Assembly (NCBI GenBank): GCA_020632875.1
Contig: JACKET010000001.1
Span: 806,001 to 870,000 of the forward strand
DNA: 64,000 bases
Direction of reading: 5' to 3'
From: Alphaproteobacteria bacterium
GTDB lineage: Bacteria > Myxococcota_A > UBA796 > GCA-2862545
This document shows, one piece after another, positions 16,279 to 26,925 of the stretch (position 1 is its first letter; every line of letters begins with the position of its first letter). Position numbers and translations under genes: made by a program. The notes beneath the pieces were generated by a model. The model was given only the letters and a program-made list of their open reading frames with translations, ran no database searches and had not been told where the DNA came from.

Positions 16279-17456
16279 TGCGGGCCGTCACCGTGAACGG
16301 GTACTCGGCGAAGTGGCTCCGCAAGGGCTTTCCGTGGGTCTACCCCAAGGAGGTCGTGAAGGGCCGCGGCAATCCCGGCGAGTGGGTCGAGCTGCGCGAC
16401 GAGCGCGGGGAGCGGCTCGGCGTGGGCATCGCCGACAGCGGCTGGCTCGCGGTGCGGGTGTTCGGGTTCGGCGATGCGCCGGGCGACGCGACCACCTTGC
16501 GGGGCCTGCTGGGCCGGGCCGCCGCGCTGCGCGACGCCGTGATCGGCCCGGAGACCACGGGCTATCGGCTGGTCCACGCCGAGAACGACGGGCTGCCCGG
16601 CGTCCGCGTCGACTGGTGGAGCCACCATGCCACCGTGGTCCTCGACAGCCCGGCGCTCGCGCCGATCCTGCCGGTGCTCGTCGAGTGGCTGATCGAGACG
16701 CGTGCGCCGCGCGGGATCCACCTGTGCTACCGCACCGACCCGCGTGACGCGGCGCCTTCGCGCTTCGACCCCGCGCCGGGCCTGCTGGACGGCCACGTCC
16801 CGACGGACGACGTGCGGGTGCTGGAGCGGGGCGTGACGTACGGGGTCCGGCCGCACGATGGGCCCGACGTGGGCCTCTACGCCGACATGCGCGACGTGCG
16901 GGCCTGGCTCGAGCCGACCTGGGGCGGCACCCGGGTGCTGAACACGTTCGCGTACACGGGCGCCTTCAGCGTGAGCGCCGCGTTCAACGGCGCCGCCGAG
17001 ACCGTGAGCGTCGACCTGTCGCAGAAATACCTCGACCGCGCCGAGGCGAACTTCCGCCTCAACGAGCTGGCCCTCGACGCGCACGAATTCGTCGCCGAAG
17101 ACACGTTCAAGGCGCTCGACCGCTTCCGTCGCACACAGCGGATGTTCGACCGCGTGATCCTGGACCCGCCGAGCTACTCGCACAGCCGCGAGGGCACCTG
17201 GTCCGCGAAGAAGGACCTGCCGCGCCTCGTGGGTGCCGCGGCTCGCGTGATCGACGCGGACGGCTGGGTCGTCGTCGCCTCGAACCAGGGCGAGATGAGC
17301 CCGCGGGACTTCCGGGGGCTCGTGCTCGAGGGCTTCAAGCGCGCCGACCGCGTCGCCCAGGAGATCTGGGTGGGCAGCCAGGGGCCGGACTTCCCGGCGT
17401 CGAGCCGTTTCCCCGAGGGCCGCTACCTGAAGGTCGCCGTCTGGCGCCTCGACTGA
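16278..17456 (+). CDS. rlmI: RlmI-like 23S rRNA (cytosine) methyltransferase
   Basis: 392 residues, the usual RlmI length. Residues 1-75 form an N-terminal PUA-like domain (GYSAKWLRKGFPWVYPKEV). The SAM-binding Rossmann fold has VLNTFAYTGAFSVSAAFNGA, VSVDLSQKYLDRAEAN, and the catalytic-side ILDPPSYSHSREGTW. RlmI methylates C1962 of 23S rRNA in E. coli; a neighbouring COG1092 activity cannot be excluded. The ATG overlaps the preceding TGA. Confidence 0.82.
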   Translation: MRAVTVNGYSAKWLRKGFPWVYPKEVVKGRGNPGEWVELRDERGERLGVGIADSGWLAVRVFGFGDAPGDATTLRGLLGRAAALRDAVIGPETTGYRLVHAENDGLPGVRVDWWSHHATVVLDSPALAPILPVLVEWLIETRAPRGIHLCYRTDPRDAAPSRFDPAPGLLDGHVPTDDVRVLERGVTYGVRPHDGPDVGLYADMRDVRAWLEPTWGGTRVLNTFAYTGAFSVSAAFNGAAETVSVDLSQKYLDRAEANFRLNELALDAHEFVAEDTFKALDRFRRTQRMFDRVILDPPSYSHSREGTWSAKKDLPRLVGAAARVIDADGWVVVASNQGEMSPRDFRGLVLEGFKRADRVAQEIWVGSQGPDFPASSRFPEGRYLKVAVWRLD

Positions 17457-17457
17457 C

Positions 17458-18144
17458 GTGCGCTACCCGTCGCGCCTCGTCACCGGGCGGCTGGTCGAGC
17501 GCCGGAAGCGGTTCTTCGCGGACGTCGTGCTCGACGACGGCACGCCCGTCACGGCGCACCTCGCGAACACGGGCGCGATGACGGGCTGCTGGGCGGCGGG
17601 CGCGCCGTGTCGCCTGTCGCACAGCGACGACCCGAAGCGGAAGCTCGCGTGGTCGGTCGAGCAGACGTGCATCGACGGGCACTGGATCCTGGTGAACACC
17701 GCACGTCCGAACCGCATCGTCGAAGAGGCCCTGCGGGACGGGCGGATCGCGGAGGTCACGGGCTTCGCCGAGCTGCGTCGGGAGGCGCCGTTCCCCGGCG
17801 AGGGCCGCGCGGACTTCCGCGCCGACCGCACGTGGATCGAGGTGAAGAACGCGACCCTGCGCGAGGGCAGCACGGTGTGGTTCCCGGACAGCGTGACGGA
17901 GCGGGGCGCGCGGCACCTCGACGCGCTGGCAGCCCGTCTGGACGCGGGGGATCGCGCGGTCCTGCTGCTGCACGTGGGCACGGAGGGCGGCGAGGTCGTG
18001 CGCCCGGCGCGGCACGTCGATCCGGGCTTCGCCGCGGCGCTGGATCGGGCGCTGGGGAAGGGGCTCGAGGTGCTGGCGTACAGGGTCCGGTTGTCGGAGA
18101 CGGAGGCCACGCTGGGCGAGCGCATGGCGTTTCGTCCGGCGTAG
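17458..18144 (+). CDS. sfsA: SfsA-family protein (sugar fermentation stimulation protein homolog)
   Basis: 228 residues from a GTG one base after the preceding stop. Family motifs are clear: RRKRFFADVVLDDG, HLANTGAMTG, RKLAWSVEQ, VNTARPNRIVEEAL and a nuclease-like FRADRTWIEVKNATLREG, then FPDSVTERGARHLDAL. SfsA proteins have an OB-fold plus a restriction-endonuclease-like domain and are suggested to act on nucleic acid; the E. coli name comes from a sugar-use phenotype. It is the last gene of the 12969-18144 operon. Confidence 0.9.
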   Translation: MRYPSRLVTGRLVERRKRFFADVVLDDGTPVTAHLANTGAMTGCWAAGAPCRLSHSDDPKRKLAWSVEQTCIDGHWILVNTARPNRIVEEALRDGRIAEVTGFAELRREAPFPGEGRADFRADRTWIEVKNATLREGSTVWFPDSVTERGARHLDALAARLDAGDRAVLLLHVGTEGGEVVRPARHVDPGFAAALDRALGKGLEVLAYRVRLSETEATLGERMAFRPA

Positions 18145-18163
18145 CGGCCCTGTCGGGTGTCGA

Positions 18164-18205
18164 GGCTCCGGGCTCCGGGCTCCGGGCTCCGGGCTCCGGG
18201 CTCCC
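18164..18205. repeat. Heptad array GGCTCCG, six units
   Basis: Six head-to-tail 7-bp units, five GGCTCCG and a last GGCTCCC, fill most of the 112-bp gap between sfsA and the GST gene, both on the plus strand. The same heptad family recurs inside the gspG2-gspH region at 41432-42178. Confidence 0.9.
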
Positions 18206-18256
18206 GGCTGGCGCCCTGAACATCAGTGCAGTATGTTGCGGGCCCTGGAGGCTCTC

Positions 18257-18880
18257 ATGTCCATCAAGCTCTACCACCACCCCTGGTCCCGCGCGGCGAA
18301 CGTCATCTGGATGCTCGAAGAGCTCGGCGTCCCGTACGAGCTCGAGTTCGTCGACATCCAGAAGGGCGCCCAGAAGGCTCCCTCGTTCCTGGCGCTCAAC
18401 CCGATGGGCAAGCTGCCCACGCTCGTCGACGATGGCGTGGTGCTCACCGAGAGCGCGGCCATCGCCCTGTGGCTCGCCGACCGCTACTCCCTCGGGAACC
18501 TCGCGCCCGCGCTCGACGACCCCGCGCGGGCCACCTACTACCGCTGGATCCTGTTCGGCCCGTCCGTGATCGAGCCCGGCGCGACGGCCCATGCGGGCAA
18601 GTGGGAGGTCCGGCCCGGTGCGGTGGGCTGGGGCACGTGGGAGTCCATGCACGACACCATCGAGCACGCCATCGGCGACGGGCCCTGGCTGCTCGGCGAC
18701 CGCTTCACGATGGCCGACGTGTGCTTCGGCGGTACCGTCGGGTTCATGCTGCAGTTCGACATGATCGAGAAGCGGCCGTCGTTCGTGGCCTATGCCGAGC
18801 GGCTCGCCACCCGCGAGGCCCGTCAGCGCTCGAACGCCATCAACCAGCGCATCACCGCCGAGCACCACATCGGCGGCTGA
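18257..18880 (+). CDS. Glutathione S-transferase
   Basis: 207 residues. The thioredoxin-like N-terminal half reads MSIKLYHHPWSRAANVIWMLEELGV with a Ser in the catalytic position, and NPMGKLPTLVDDGVVLTESAAIALWLADR supplies the cis-Pro and glutathione-binding Glu-Ser. The all-helical second half carries the conserved LGDRFTMADV N-cap. It detoxifies electrophiles or acts as a glutathione-dependent reductase or isomerase in the cytoplasm. A CTGGAGG site precedes the chosen ATG; an ATG eight codons upstream lacks one. Confidence 0.88.
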   Translation: MSIKLYHHPWSRAANVIWMLEELGVPYELEFVDIQKGAQKAPSFLALNPMGKLPTLVDDGVVLTESAAIALWLADRYSLGNLAPALDDPARATYYRWILFGPSVIEPGATAHAGKWEVRPGAVGWGTWESMHDTIEHAIGDGPWLLGDRFTMADVCFGGTVGFMLQFDMIEKRPSFVAYAERLATREARQRSNAINQRITAEHHIGG

Positions 18881-18884
18881 CGCG

Positions 18885-19622
18885 TCACCACCCGAGGGCG
18901 GCGAGCAGCTCCTTCACCGACTGCGTGGTGCCGACCTCGAGGGCGCGGCAGATCTGCGCGTGGCCGATCGACACCTCGTCGAGCCCGTCGTGGTCGGCGA
19001 TTCCGGCGAGGTTGTGGCGATCGAGGTCGTGCCCGGCGTTCACACCGAGCCCGGCGTCGCGCGCGGCCGTGATGCACGCGCGCAGGCGGGCCACCCACGC
19101 CGCCTGCTCCGGGGTGCCCCAGGCCCACGCGTAGGGCCCCGTGTACAGCTCGATGCGGTCGGTGCCGGTGTCTGCGAACAACGGGATCTGCGCGGGCTCG
19201 GCGTCGGCGAAGCAGGACGTGCGGATGCCGAGGGCCTTGAGCGGCTCGATCACGGCGCGCAGCCGGTCGCGGTCGGCCACCGGGTCGTAGCCGTGGTCAC
19301 TGGTGACCTCGCCCGGCGTCACCGGGACGAGAGTGCACTGGTGCGGCCGGATCTCGCGGACCATCGCCAGCAGGTCCGGGTCGTCCTGGCACTCGATGTT
19401 CAGCTCGATTCCCGGGTGATGGGCCGTCAGGTGGGCCGCCAGCACGGGGACGTCGTCGAAGCGGACATGCCGCTGATCGAGCCGCGGGTGGACCGTGATC
19501 CCGTGCGCCCCCGCGGCGATGCAGACGCTCGCCGAAGCCGTGAGGCTGGGCTGGTCGTGACCGCGAGAATTTCGGAGCAAGGCGTACTTGTTGATATTGA
19601 CCGAGAGCTTGGCGTGGGCCAC
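18885..19622 (-). CDS. pdxJ: Pyridoxine 5'-phosphate synthase
   Basis: 245 residues, the standard PdxJ length. It opens AHAKLSVNINKYALLRNSRG, followed by VHPRLDQRHVRFDDV, LNIECQ, CTLVPVTPGEVTSDHG and a C-terminal NAGHDLDRHNL and EVSIGHAQICRAL, all PdxJ signatures around the TIM-barrel phosphate site. It joins 1-deoxyxylulose 5-phosphate and aminoacetone phosphate to make pyridoxine 5'-phosphate. The GTG at 19622 was chosen because GGAGG lies 5-6 bases upstream; a 20-residue longer version has no support. Confidence 0.92.
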   Translation of the reverse strand: MAHAKLSVNINKYALLRNSRGHDQPSLTASASVCIAAGAHGITVHPRLDQRHVRFDDVPVLAAHLTAHHPGIELNIECQDDPDLLAMVREIRPHQCTLVPVTPGEVTSDHGYDPVADRDRLRAVIEPLKALGIRTSCFADAEPAQIPLFADTGTDRIELYTGPYAWAWGTPEQAAWVARLRACITAARDAGLGVNAGHDLDRHNLAGIADHDGLDEVSIGHAQICRALEVGTTQSVKELLAALGW

Positions 19623-19706
19623 GCGCACCTCCGCTGCAACCTGCCGATAACGGATCGAGACAAAGCGGGTCGACGGGACCAACGCAACCGATGTAGCCTA
19701 GGTCGC

Positions 19707-19723
19707 CCGGACGAACGGTCCGG
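19707..19723. promoter_or_regulatory. Palindrome overlapping the leader of the cyclase gene
   Basis: CCGGAC and GTCCGG arms (6 bp) are separated by five bases. The right arm abuts the GGCAGGAGA ribosome site of the cyclase gene. It could be an operator half-site pair or a translation-control hairpin; no regulator is implied. Confidence 0.3.
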
Positions 19724-19734
19724 CAGGAGAGCGC

Positions 19735-21273
19735 TTGGGTACCGTCACACGGACGGTCTGCTTCACAGACCTCGCCAACTACACCGCCAAGGTCTCCCGG
19801 TCCGACCGGGAGGGTCTGCGCAAGATCCTGGAGGAGCACGAGCAGCTCGTGCGTCCGATCGTGCAGCAGTACAACGGCCGGATCGTGAAGAACCTCGGTG
19901 ATTCCTTCCTCATCCTGTTCCAGGCTGCGACCGACGCGCTGCGCGCGGCGCTCGACATCCAGCACGAGGTCCACGCCCGCGGCAGCACGTCCATCCGCCT
20001 CGCGATGACCACGGGCGACGTCGAGGAGATCGAGGGCGACGCCTTCGGCGAGGCCGTGAACCTGGCCGCCCGCATCCTGGCCAAGGCGCCGTCCGAAGAG
20101 ATCTGGTTCGGCCCCGGCACGCGCGTGTGCATGAACGCCGCCGAGATCCCGTGGGAAGAGGTCGGTCGCTTCTCGATGAAGGGCATCCCCGGCGAGAAGC
20201 AGGTCTTCCGCGCGGTGCCGAAGCACAAGTGCTGGCTGCCCGAGCCCGTGAAGCTCGCGGCGAAGAACCGCAACCTCGTGCGGCTCCGTCGCGGCGCGCG
20301 TCCGCCGCTGCTCCCGCCCGATCCCATCCTCCTGTTCGAGGGGTTCGCGCCGGGCTCCGCCGCGCTGGCCGAGGCCGTCGAGTCGCTCCCCGTCCTCAAT
20401 CCCGCGTCGATGTGGCTCGTGGGCTACAACGTCGCGAGCGAAGACCGCAAGGAATGGACCGAATCGGGGCGCGGCCTCGTCATCGGCACGCCCGAGGCGG
20501 TCAACGCGGCGATCGAAGACGCGCAGAAGGTGCAGACCCGCACCTCCGGCTCCGACACCATCGTGCTCGACGTGGGGCTCAACCCCGACCTCGAGCTCGT
20601 GATGTGTGGTCTGGCGCTGCCGGCGGTTCCGCTGTCCGACGTGGTGGCCAGCTACTTCTACGAGATGCTCCCCGACGGGCGGTGGGTGAACAAGTCCGAC
20701 CGCTCCGTCATCCGCGTCGAGGTCACGCCCGAGGGCGTGTGGATCCAGGCGCTGGTCACGGGCGTCAGCATCGACGGGCGGCCGCTGTCGTCCGGCGACC
20801 GCACGCTCGTGAAGGCGAGCGTGGCGATCTCCACCTCCACAGTGGGGCTCCGCTTCCAGGAGGTCGGGGCGCCCTACGCGGGCCTGCTGCTGGCCGACAC
20901 CGAGATGCGCCTCGGCGTGATGGAGGGCCACACCGCCACGCTCGGTCGCGAGCCCGCCCACCCGGGCCTCGCGTACCCCGACCGCCGCGGGCAAGACAAC
21001 ATCCGCTGGTGCAGCGGCCCCCGCGCCGCGCGGGCCCGTGCAGGCGGCTTCACGCTCGACCGCGCGCTGGCCGGGCGTCACCAGGCTTCCATCGCGCTGA
21101 ACGGCAACGACATCGTGGTCCGCCAGATCCACGAGCGCTGCCCGACCTACCTGTTCCGCGGCGAGAACGTCCCGATGACGAAGCTCTCCGTGAAGGATCA
21201 GACGGTCAACGCGAGCATCGGCGAGCTGATCTTCGCCGGCACCACCGTCGTCGGCCTCCGCGCTCCGGAGTAG
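19735..21273 (+). CDS. Class III adenylate/guanylate cyclase-domain protein with FHA-like C-terminal regions
   Basis: 512 residues from a TTG preceded by GGCAGGAGA. Residues 1-165 form a class III cyclase homology domain: metal Asp12 (CFTDLANYT) and Asp56 (LGDSFLILF), and GEAVNLAARI with the transition-state Asn and Arg. No membrane segment or N-terminal sensor is seen. Two later stretches, about 320-400 and 430-512 (VTGVSIDGRPLSSGDRTL; then NASIGELIFAGTTVVGL), have the beta-sandwich rhythm of FHA domains, a low-confidence call. It would make cAMP or cGMP in response to a phospho-partner or other signal. It is divergent from pdxJ. Confidence 0.78.
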   Translation: MGTVTRTVCFTDLANYTAKVSRSDREGLRKILEEHEQLVRPIVQQYNGRIVKNLGDSFLILFQAATDALRAALDIQHEVHARGSTSIRLAMTTGDVEEIEGDAFGEAVNLAARILAKAPSEEIWFGPGTRVCMNAAEIPWEEVGRFSMKGIPGEKQVFRAVPKHKCWLPEPVKLAAKNRNLVRLRRGARPPLLPPDPILLFEGFAPGSAALAEAVESLPVLNPASMWLVGYNVASEDRKEWTESGRGLVIGTPEAVNAAIEDAQKVQTRTSGSDTIVLDVGLNPDLELVMCGLALPAVPLSDVVASYFYEMLPDGRWVNKSDRSVIRVEVTPEGVWIQALVTGVSIDGRPLSSGDRTLVKASVAISTSTVGLRFQEVGAPYAGLLLADTEMRLGVMEGHTATLGREPAHPGLAYPDRRGQDNIRWCSGPRAARARAGGFTLDRALAGRHQASIALNGNDIVVRQIHERCPTYLFRGENVPMTKLSVKDQTVNASIGELIFAGTTVVGLRAPE

Positions 21274-21299
21274 CGCGGGCTCCGCTCAGGTGGTCGCTC

Positions 21300-22175
21300 T
21301 CACTCCACCGTGGAGGGTGGGGGTGCGTCCCGCCCGCGGAGGCGCATCCTCGCCGAGTAGCGCAGCCACTTGCGGAACCTGCGCTTGCTCGGGAACTTCG
21401 CGGCCATCGCGTGCCGATCGACGCCGAGCCCCGTCAGCACGGCCTCTTCGGCGGCGACGATGGTCTTGCGGCGCTGTGGAGCGGGCTCGCCCAGGCGCAG
21501 GCTCGGCTGCGGCACGCCGAGGCGGCCGAACGGCGTCTTGATGGCCGGCGGCACCAGATCGATGCCCCAAGTCGAGGGGCCCACGTCGATCTCGATGCCG
21601 TCCGCCAGGCCGAGCTCGATGCCCAGCACCGGTGTGTGCAGGGCGAGACCCGTGCGGCTGTCGGACAGGCCGACCCAGGACGGCACGCGGCGGCCCACGG
21701 CCCGCTCGGTGAAGTCGTGCCCGACCCGCGCCTGCCGCATCACCCACATCGCGTACGAGTTGCTGTTCGGGCCGGAGAGCACGTAGCGATCCTGGCGCGG
21801 GTACGTGTCGGGGCTCGGCTCGAGGACGTCGATCAGGCGCTCGGCCCGGGCACCACGGTACTCGCGCACGAGCCGCGCCGGACGCAGCCAGCGCGCGTCG
21901 AACGACGCATCGGGCTCGAACCGGTCGCGCAGCACGCGTTTGCCTTCGCGCACGCCCGCGAACAGCTCGATGCGGTGCCAGGCGCCGTCGCCCGCCGGGT
22001 CGAAGTACACGAAGAAGTAGTGCTCGCCGATCGGCCACACGACGTCCGCACGGCGCAGGTGCACGACCGGCTCCGTGGGCCGGGCGACCCCCACGTCCGG
22101 GTACAGCACGCGCGGCCGGCACGCCGTGGCGAGCGCCACGAGCACCAGCAGCGCGGCCCACCCGACGCGGGTCAT
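21300..22175 (-). CDS. DUF3750-like lipoprotein
   Basis: 291 residues. The N-terminus has a lipoprotein signal ending LATAC (lipid Cys19). The middle GPNSNSYAMWVMRQA is the hallmark of DUF3750, in which the Asn-Ser-Asn segment and nearby His suggest an active site, but no activity is established. The C-terminus is Arg-rich with a helical RRFRKWLRYSARMRLRG. The start lies 4 bp after the thiC stop, so it is probably in the thiC transcript. Confidence 0.75.
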   Translation of the reverse strand: MTRVGWAALLVLVALATACRPRVLYPDVGVARPTEPVVHLRRADVVWPIGEHYFFVYFDPAGDGAWHRIELFAGVREGKRVLRDRFEPDASFDARWLRPARLVREYRGARAERLIDVLEPSPDTYPRQDRYVLSGPNSNSYAMWVMRQARVGHDFTERAVGRRVPSWVGLSDSRTGLALHTPVLGIELGLADGIEIDVGPSTWGIDLVPPAIKTPFGRLGVPQPSLRLGEPAPQRRKTIVAAEEAVLTGLGVDRHAMAAKFPSKRRFRKWLRYSARMRLRGRDAPPPSTVE

Positions 22176-22179
22176 CGCG

Positions 22180-23787
<1,608 letters not shown>

Positions 23788-23821
23788 CCTGTCCTCCGGT
23801 CCCGCAGCGGGAGCCCCTCGC

Positions 23822-24466
23822 TTAACGCGCGGCGGGGACCTCTGGACCGGTGACCTCGCACTCCACCGTCCAGGCCGTCTCGCGGTAGTGCAGGTGGCAC
23901 GCGCTGTGGCCGCCGGGCGTCAGCTCGATACCCCCGTGGTAGCGGAGCTTTCCGTTGTCCTGGATGTGGACCTCGACCGCCGGGGGCTCCTGGCCGAGCG
24001 CCTGGAAGCCGTGTGCGGTGGAGTCGAACGGCACGACCACCCCCGCGATGCGCACCTCGCCCGAGATGTCGGAGAGCCCCGTGATCACGAGGCTCGCGGT
24101 GGGGGAGTCGGCGAGCTGCACGTCGGGCTTCTTCGGCACGGGGCGGGGCTCGGGGGCCGGCTCGGGCTCGGGCACGACGGGCGAAGACAGCGGGAGGCGA
24201 TCGATCTCGGCGACCGTGCGCGTGGCGCGGTCGTACGCGACGCGCAGGCGCTCGTCTTCCCCGAGGTCGAAGATGGCCTCGGCGAGCACGGCGCCCATGA
24301 AGCTGCGGATCTGGATGCGGTGCGGGCCCGGCGCCAGATCCTTCGTGTCGATGAGGGTGCCGGCGATGCCCGCGGGCGACCCGTCGATCGCGACCACCAC
24401 CGGGCTGCGCGCCGAGACCTGGATCTCGCTGGCGAAGGCGGCGGTGAGGGCGAGGAACGGCAGCAT
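23822..24466 (-). CDS. Secreted PEGA-like protein, function unknown
   Basis: 214 residues with an N-terminal signal (MLPFLALTAAFAS). Residues 14-75 read like a PEGA-type surface domain (VVVAIDGSPAGIAGTLIDTKDLAPGPHRIQIRS). A Pro/Glu-rich linker at about 95-115 leads to a second beta-rich domain with a His/Cys cluster (GGHSACHLHYRETAWTVECEV). It lies 34 bp upstream of thiC on the same strand, though no functional link is evident. Confidence 0.65.
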   Translation of the reverse strand: MLPFLALTAAFASEIQVSARSPVVVAIDGSPAGIAGTLIDTKDLAPGPHRIQIRSFMGAVLAEAIFDLGEDERLRVAYDRATRTVAEIDRLPLSSPVVPEPEPAPEPRPVPKKPDVQLADSPTASLVITGLSDISGEVRIAGVVVPFDSTAHGFQALGQEPPAVEVHIQDNGKLRYHGGIELTPGGHSACHLHYRETAWTVECEVTGPEVPAAR

Positions 24467-24548
24467 CGGTGCTGTCTAACCCCGCGGGCGCGCCTCGCGT
24501 TCCGGCGCTGCGGCGAACGCGTTACGACGGCGTCTCTGGAGGGGTCGG

Positions 24549-26900
24549 TTGCGGCTGGTCATCGCCGAGAAGCCATCCGTGGCGCGGGATCTCGCGCGCG
24601 TGCTGGGCGCCGGGTCCCGCCACGACGGGTACCTCGAGGGCAATGGCCTCCGGATCACGTGGTGCTTCGGGCACATGGCCGAGCTCGCGCCGCCCGAGAC
24701 CTACGACCCGGACTGGAAGCGGTGGCGGCTCGAGACGCTCCCGATGGTCCCCGAGCAGTTCGACGTGCAGGTCCGCTCGGGCGCCGAAGACCAGATGCGC
24801 GTGCTGCGGCGGCTCCTGGCCGACGACGGCGTCGAGGCCGTGGTCAACGCGTGCGACGCGGGCCGCGAGGGCGAGCTGATCTTCCGGTACGTCATGCAGC
24901 TCGCGAACAGCCAGAAGCCCACGCTGCGGCTGTGGATCAGCTCGCTCACCGACGCCGCGATCCGCCAGGGCTGGTCGAGCCTGCGTCCCGGGCGCGAGTT
25001 CGATCCGCTCGCCGATGCGGCCCGCTGCCGGTCCGAGGCCGACTGGCTCGTGGGGCTCAACGCCACCCGCGCGCTCACGTGCGCGTGCCCCGACCCGGGC
25101 GGCGTCCTCTCGGTGGGGCGCGTCCAGACGCCCACGCTCGCGATGATCGTGACGCGCGACCGCGAGATCGAGGCGTTCGTCGCGGAGCCGTTCTGGCAGG
25201 TGAAGCTCGACCTCGAGGTCGAGCACGGCGGGAAGAAGCACGGCTGGACCGCGACGTGGTTCGCCCGCGACCGCCAGGACAGCAAGGACGGCCAGGCCGC
25301 ACCCAGCTCCGAGCGCATCCTCGATCAGGCCTACGCCGACAGCCTGCTCGCCGCGGCCGAGGGCCAGGTCGGCACCCTCCAGCTCGCCGACCGGTCGCGA
25401 AAGCGCGAGCCGCCGCCGCTGCTCTACGACCTCACGGCGCTCCAGCGCCGCGCCAACCAGCGCTATGGCCTCTCCGCGCAGCGAACCCTCGCCATCGCGC
25501 AGGAGCTGTACGAGAAGTACAAGCTCATCACGTACCCGCGGACCGACGCGCGCTACCTGACGCCCGACCAGGTGCCCGAGCTGCCCGACGTCGTGCGGGG
25601 CCTCGAGCCGCTGCCGCCGTACGCGGCGTGCGCGCAGGACGTGCTGTCGCGCGGCATCCAGGCCAACAAGCGCTACGTCGACGCGAGCGAGGTCGGCGAC
25701 CACCACGCGATCATCCCGACCGGCCGCACGCCGTCCCGCGATCTGCCGCCCGACCACAAGCGCCTCTTCGATCTCGTCGCGCGGCGGTTCCTGGCGGTGC
25801 TCTGCGAAGACGCCTGGTTCGACGTCAGCACGCTGATCGTCGAGGTCCCCTGCAAGACGCCCCTGTCCGACGGCTCGCTCGAGCCCCAGCCGTACCGCGC
25901 GAAGGGCCGGGTCTGCACCCAGGAGGGCTGGCGTGCGATCGACCCGCCGCCCAGCAAGAAGGGCGACGTCGACCTGCCGAACCTGCCGGCCGGCTCTCCG
26001 GCCGACGTGACGGACGGCAAGGTGCACGAGGGTGCGACGCGTCCGCCGCGTCCGTACAACGACGCCTCGCTCCTGCTCGCGATGGAGACCGCCGGCAAGG
26101 AGCTCGACGACGCGGCCCTGAAGCGGGCGATGCGCAGCTGCGGGCTCGGCACCCCCGCGACGCGGGCGGCCATCCTCCAGACCCTGCTCGACCGGAAGTA
26201 CGTCCACCGCCAGGGCAAGGACCTCCTGAGCCTGCCGCGGGGGCGCGCCGTCATCGACGCCGTGACGGTCGAGGCGCTGAAGAGCCCCGAGCTGACGGGC
26301 CGGTGGGAGGGGCGCCTCGCGAACGTCGCGGAGAACAAGGCCGATCGCGCGACCTTCATGTCGGACGTGTGCCAGTACGCGCGCGAGGTCTGCGACGCCA
26401 TCGTCGCGAATCCACCGCCAGCGCTGGCCGATCCGAACGACCACGGGAAGAGCCTCGGCGACTGCCCGGCCTGCGGGCAGCCGGTCCGCCAGCGCGGCGC
26501 CGTGTTCACCTGCGACTCGGGCCGGACCTGCGCGTTCGTCGTGTTCACGAAGATGGCGAGGCGGGCGATCAGCGCGAAGATGGTGAAGCAGATGCTCACC
26601 GACGGGCAGAGCCCCTACGTGAAGGGCTTCAAGAGCCGCGCAGGCAAGGAGTTCACCGCGGGCATCGCCTGGGACCCGGGCGAGCAGAAGGTGCGGTTCG
26701 TGTTCGAGCCCCGCGAAGACGACCACCGGGGTGGCGGTCCGCCGGCGGGGCTCGCGGGTCCGCCGGGTCCGCCGGGCCCTCCGCCGGTGCGCGAGGGCGA
26801 CGCGTGCCCCGCCTGCGGCCAGGGCCGCGTGATCCGGGGCAAGCGCGCGCTCGGCTGCAGCCGGTGGCGCGAGGGTTGCGGATTCCGCGCAGACGCCTGA
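24549..26900 (+). CDS. topB: DNA topoisomerase III (type IA)
   Basis: 783 residues from a TTG after a CTGGAGGGG site. The Toprim domain starts RLVIAEKPSVARDLARVLG, with the acidic DAGREGELIFRYV motif; SVGRVQTPTLAMIV and catalytic Tyr329 in ITYPRTDARYL complete the type IA core. Two C-terminal zinc fingers, CPACGQPVRQRG and CPACGQGRVIRG, flank a low-complexity Gly/Pro linker. The enzyme decatenates DNA by single-strand passage. It would be a second type IA enzyme beside the housekeeping TopA, presumably encoded elsewhere. Confidence 0.93.
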   Translation: MRLVIAEKPSVARDLARVLGAGSRHDGYLEGNGLRITWCFGHMAELAPPETYDPDWKRWRLETLPMVPEQFDVQVRSGAEDQMRVLRRLLADDGVEAVVNACDAGREGELIFRYVMQLANSQKPTLRLWISSLTDAAIRQGWSSLRPGREFDPLADAARCRSEADWLVGLNATRALTCACPDPGGVLSVGRVQTPTLAMIVTRDREIEAFVAEPFWQVKLDLEVEHGGKKHGWTATWFARDRQDSKDGQAAPSSERILDQAYADSLLAAAEGQVGTLQLADRSRKREPPPLLYDLTALQRRANQRYGLSAQRTLAIAQELYEKYKLITYPRTDARYLTPDQVPELPDVVRGLEPLPPYAACAQDVLSRGIQANKRYVDASEVGDHHAIIPTGRTPSRDLPPDHKRLFDLVARRFLAVLCEDAWFDVSTLIVEVPCKTPLSDGSLEPQPYRAKGRVCTQEGWRAIDPPPSKKGDVDLPNLPAGSPADVTDGKVHEGATRPPRPYNDASLLLAMETAGKELDDAALKRAMRSCGLGTPATRAAILQTLLDRKYVHRQGKDLLSLPRGRAVIDAVTVEALKSPELTGRWEGRLANVAENKADRATFMSDVCQYAREVCDAIVANPPPALADPNDHGKSLGDCPACGQPVRQRGAVFTCDSGRTCAFVVFTKMARRAISAKMVKQMLTDGQSPYVKGFKSRAGKEFTAGIAWDPGEQKVRFVFEPREDDHRGGGPPAGLAGPPGPPGPPPVREGDACPACGQGRVIRGKRALGCSRWREGCGFRADA

Positions 26901-26925
26901 TCCTCCCGGTACGAGGGGGAGCTTC

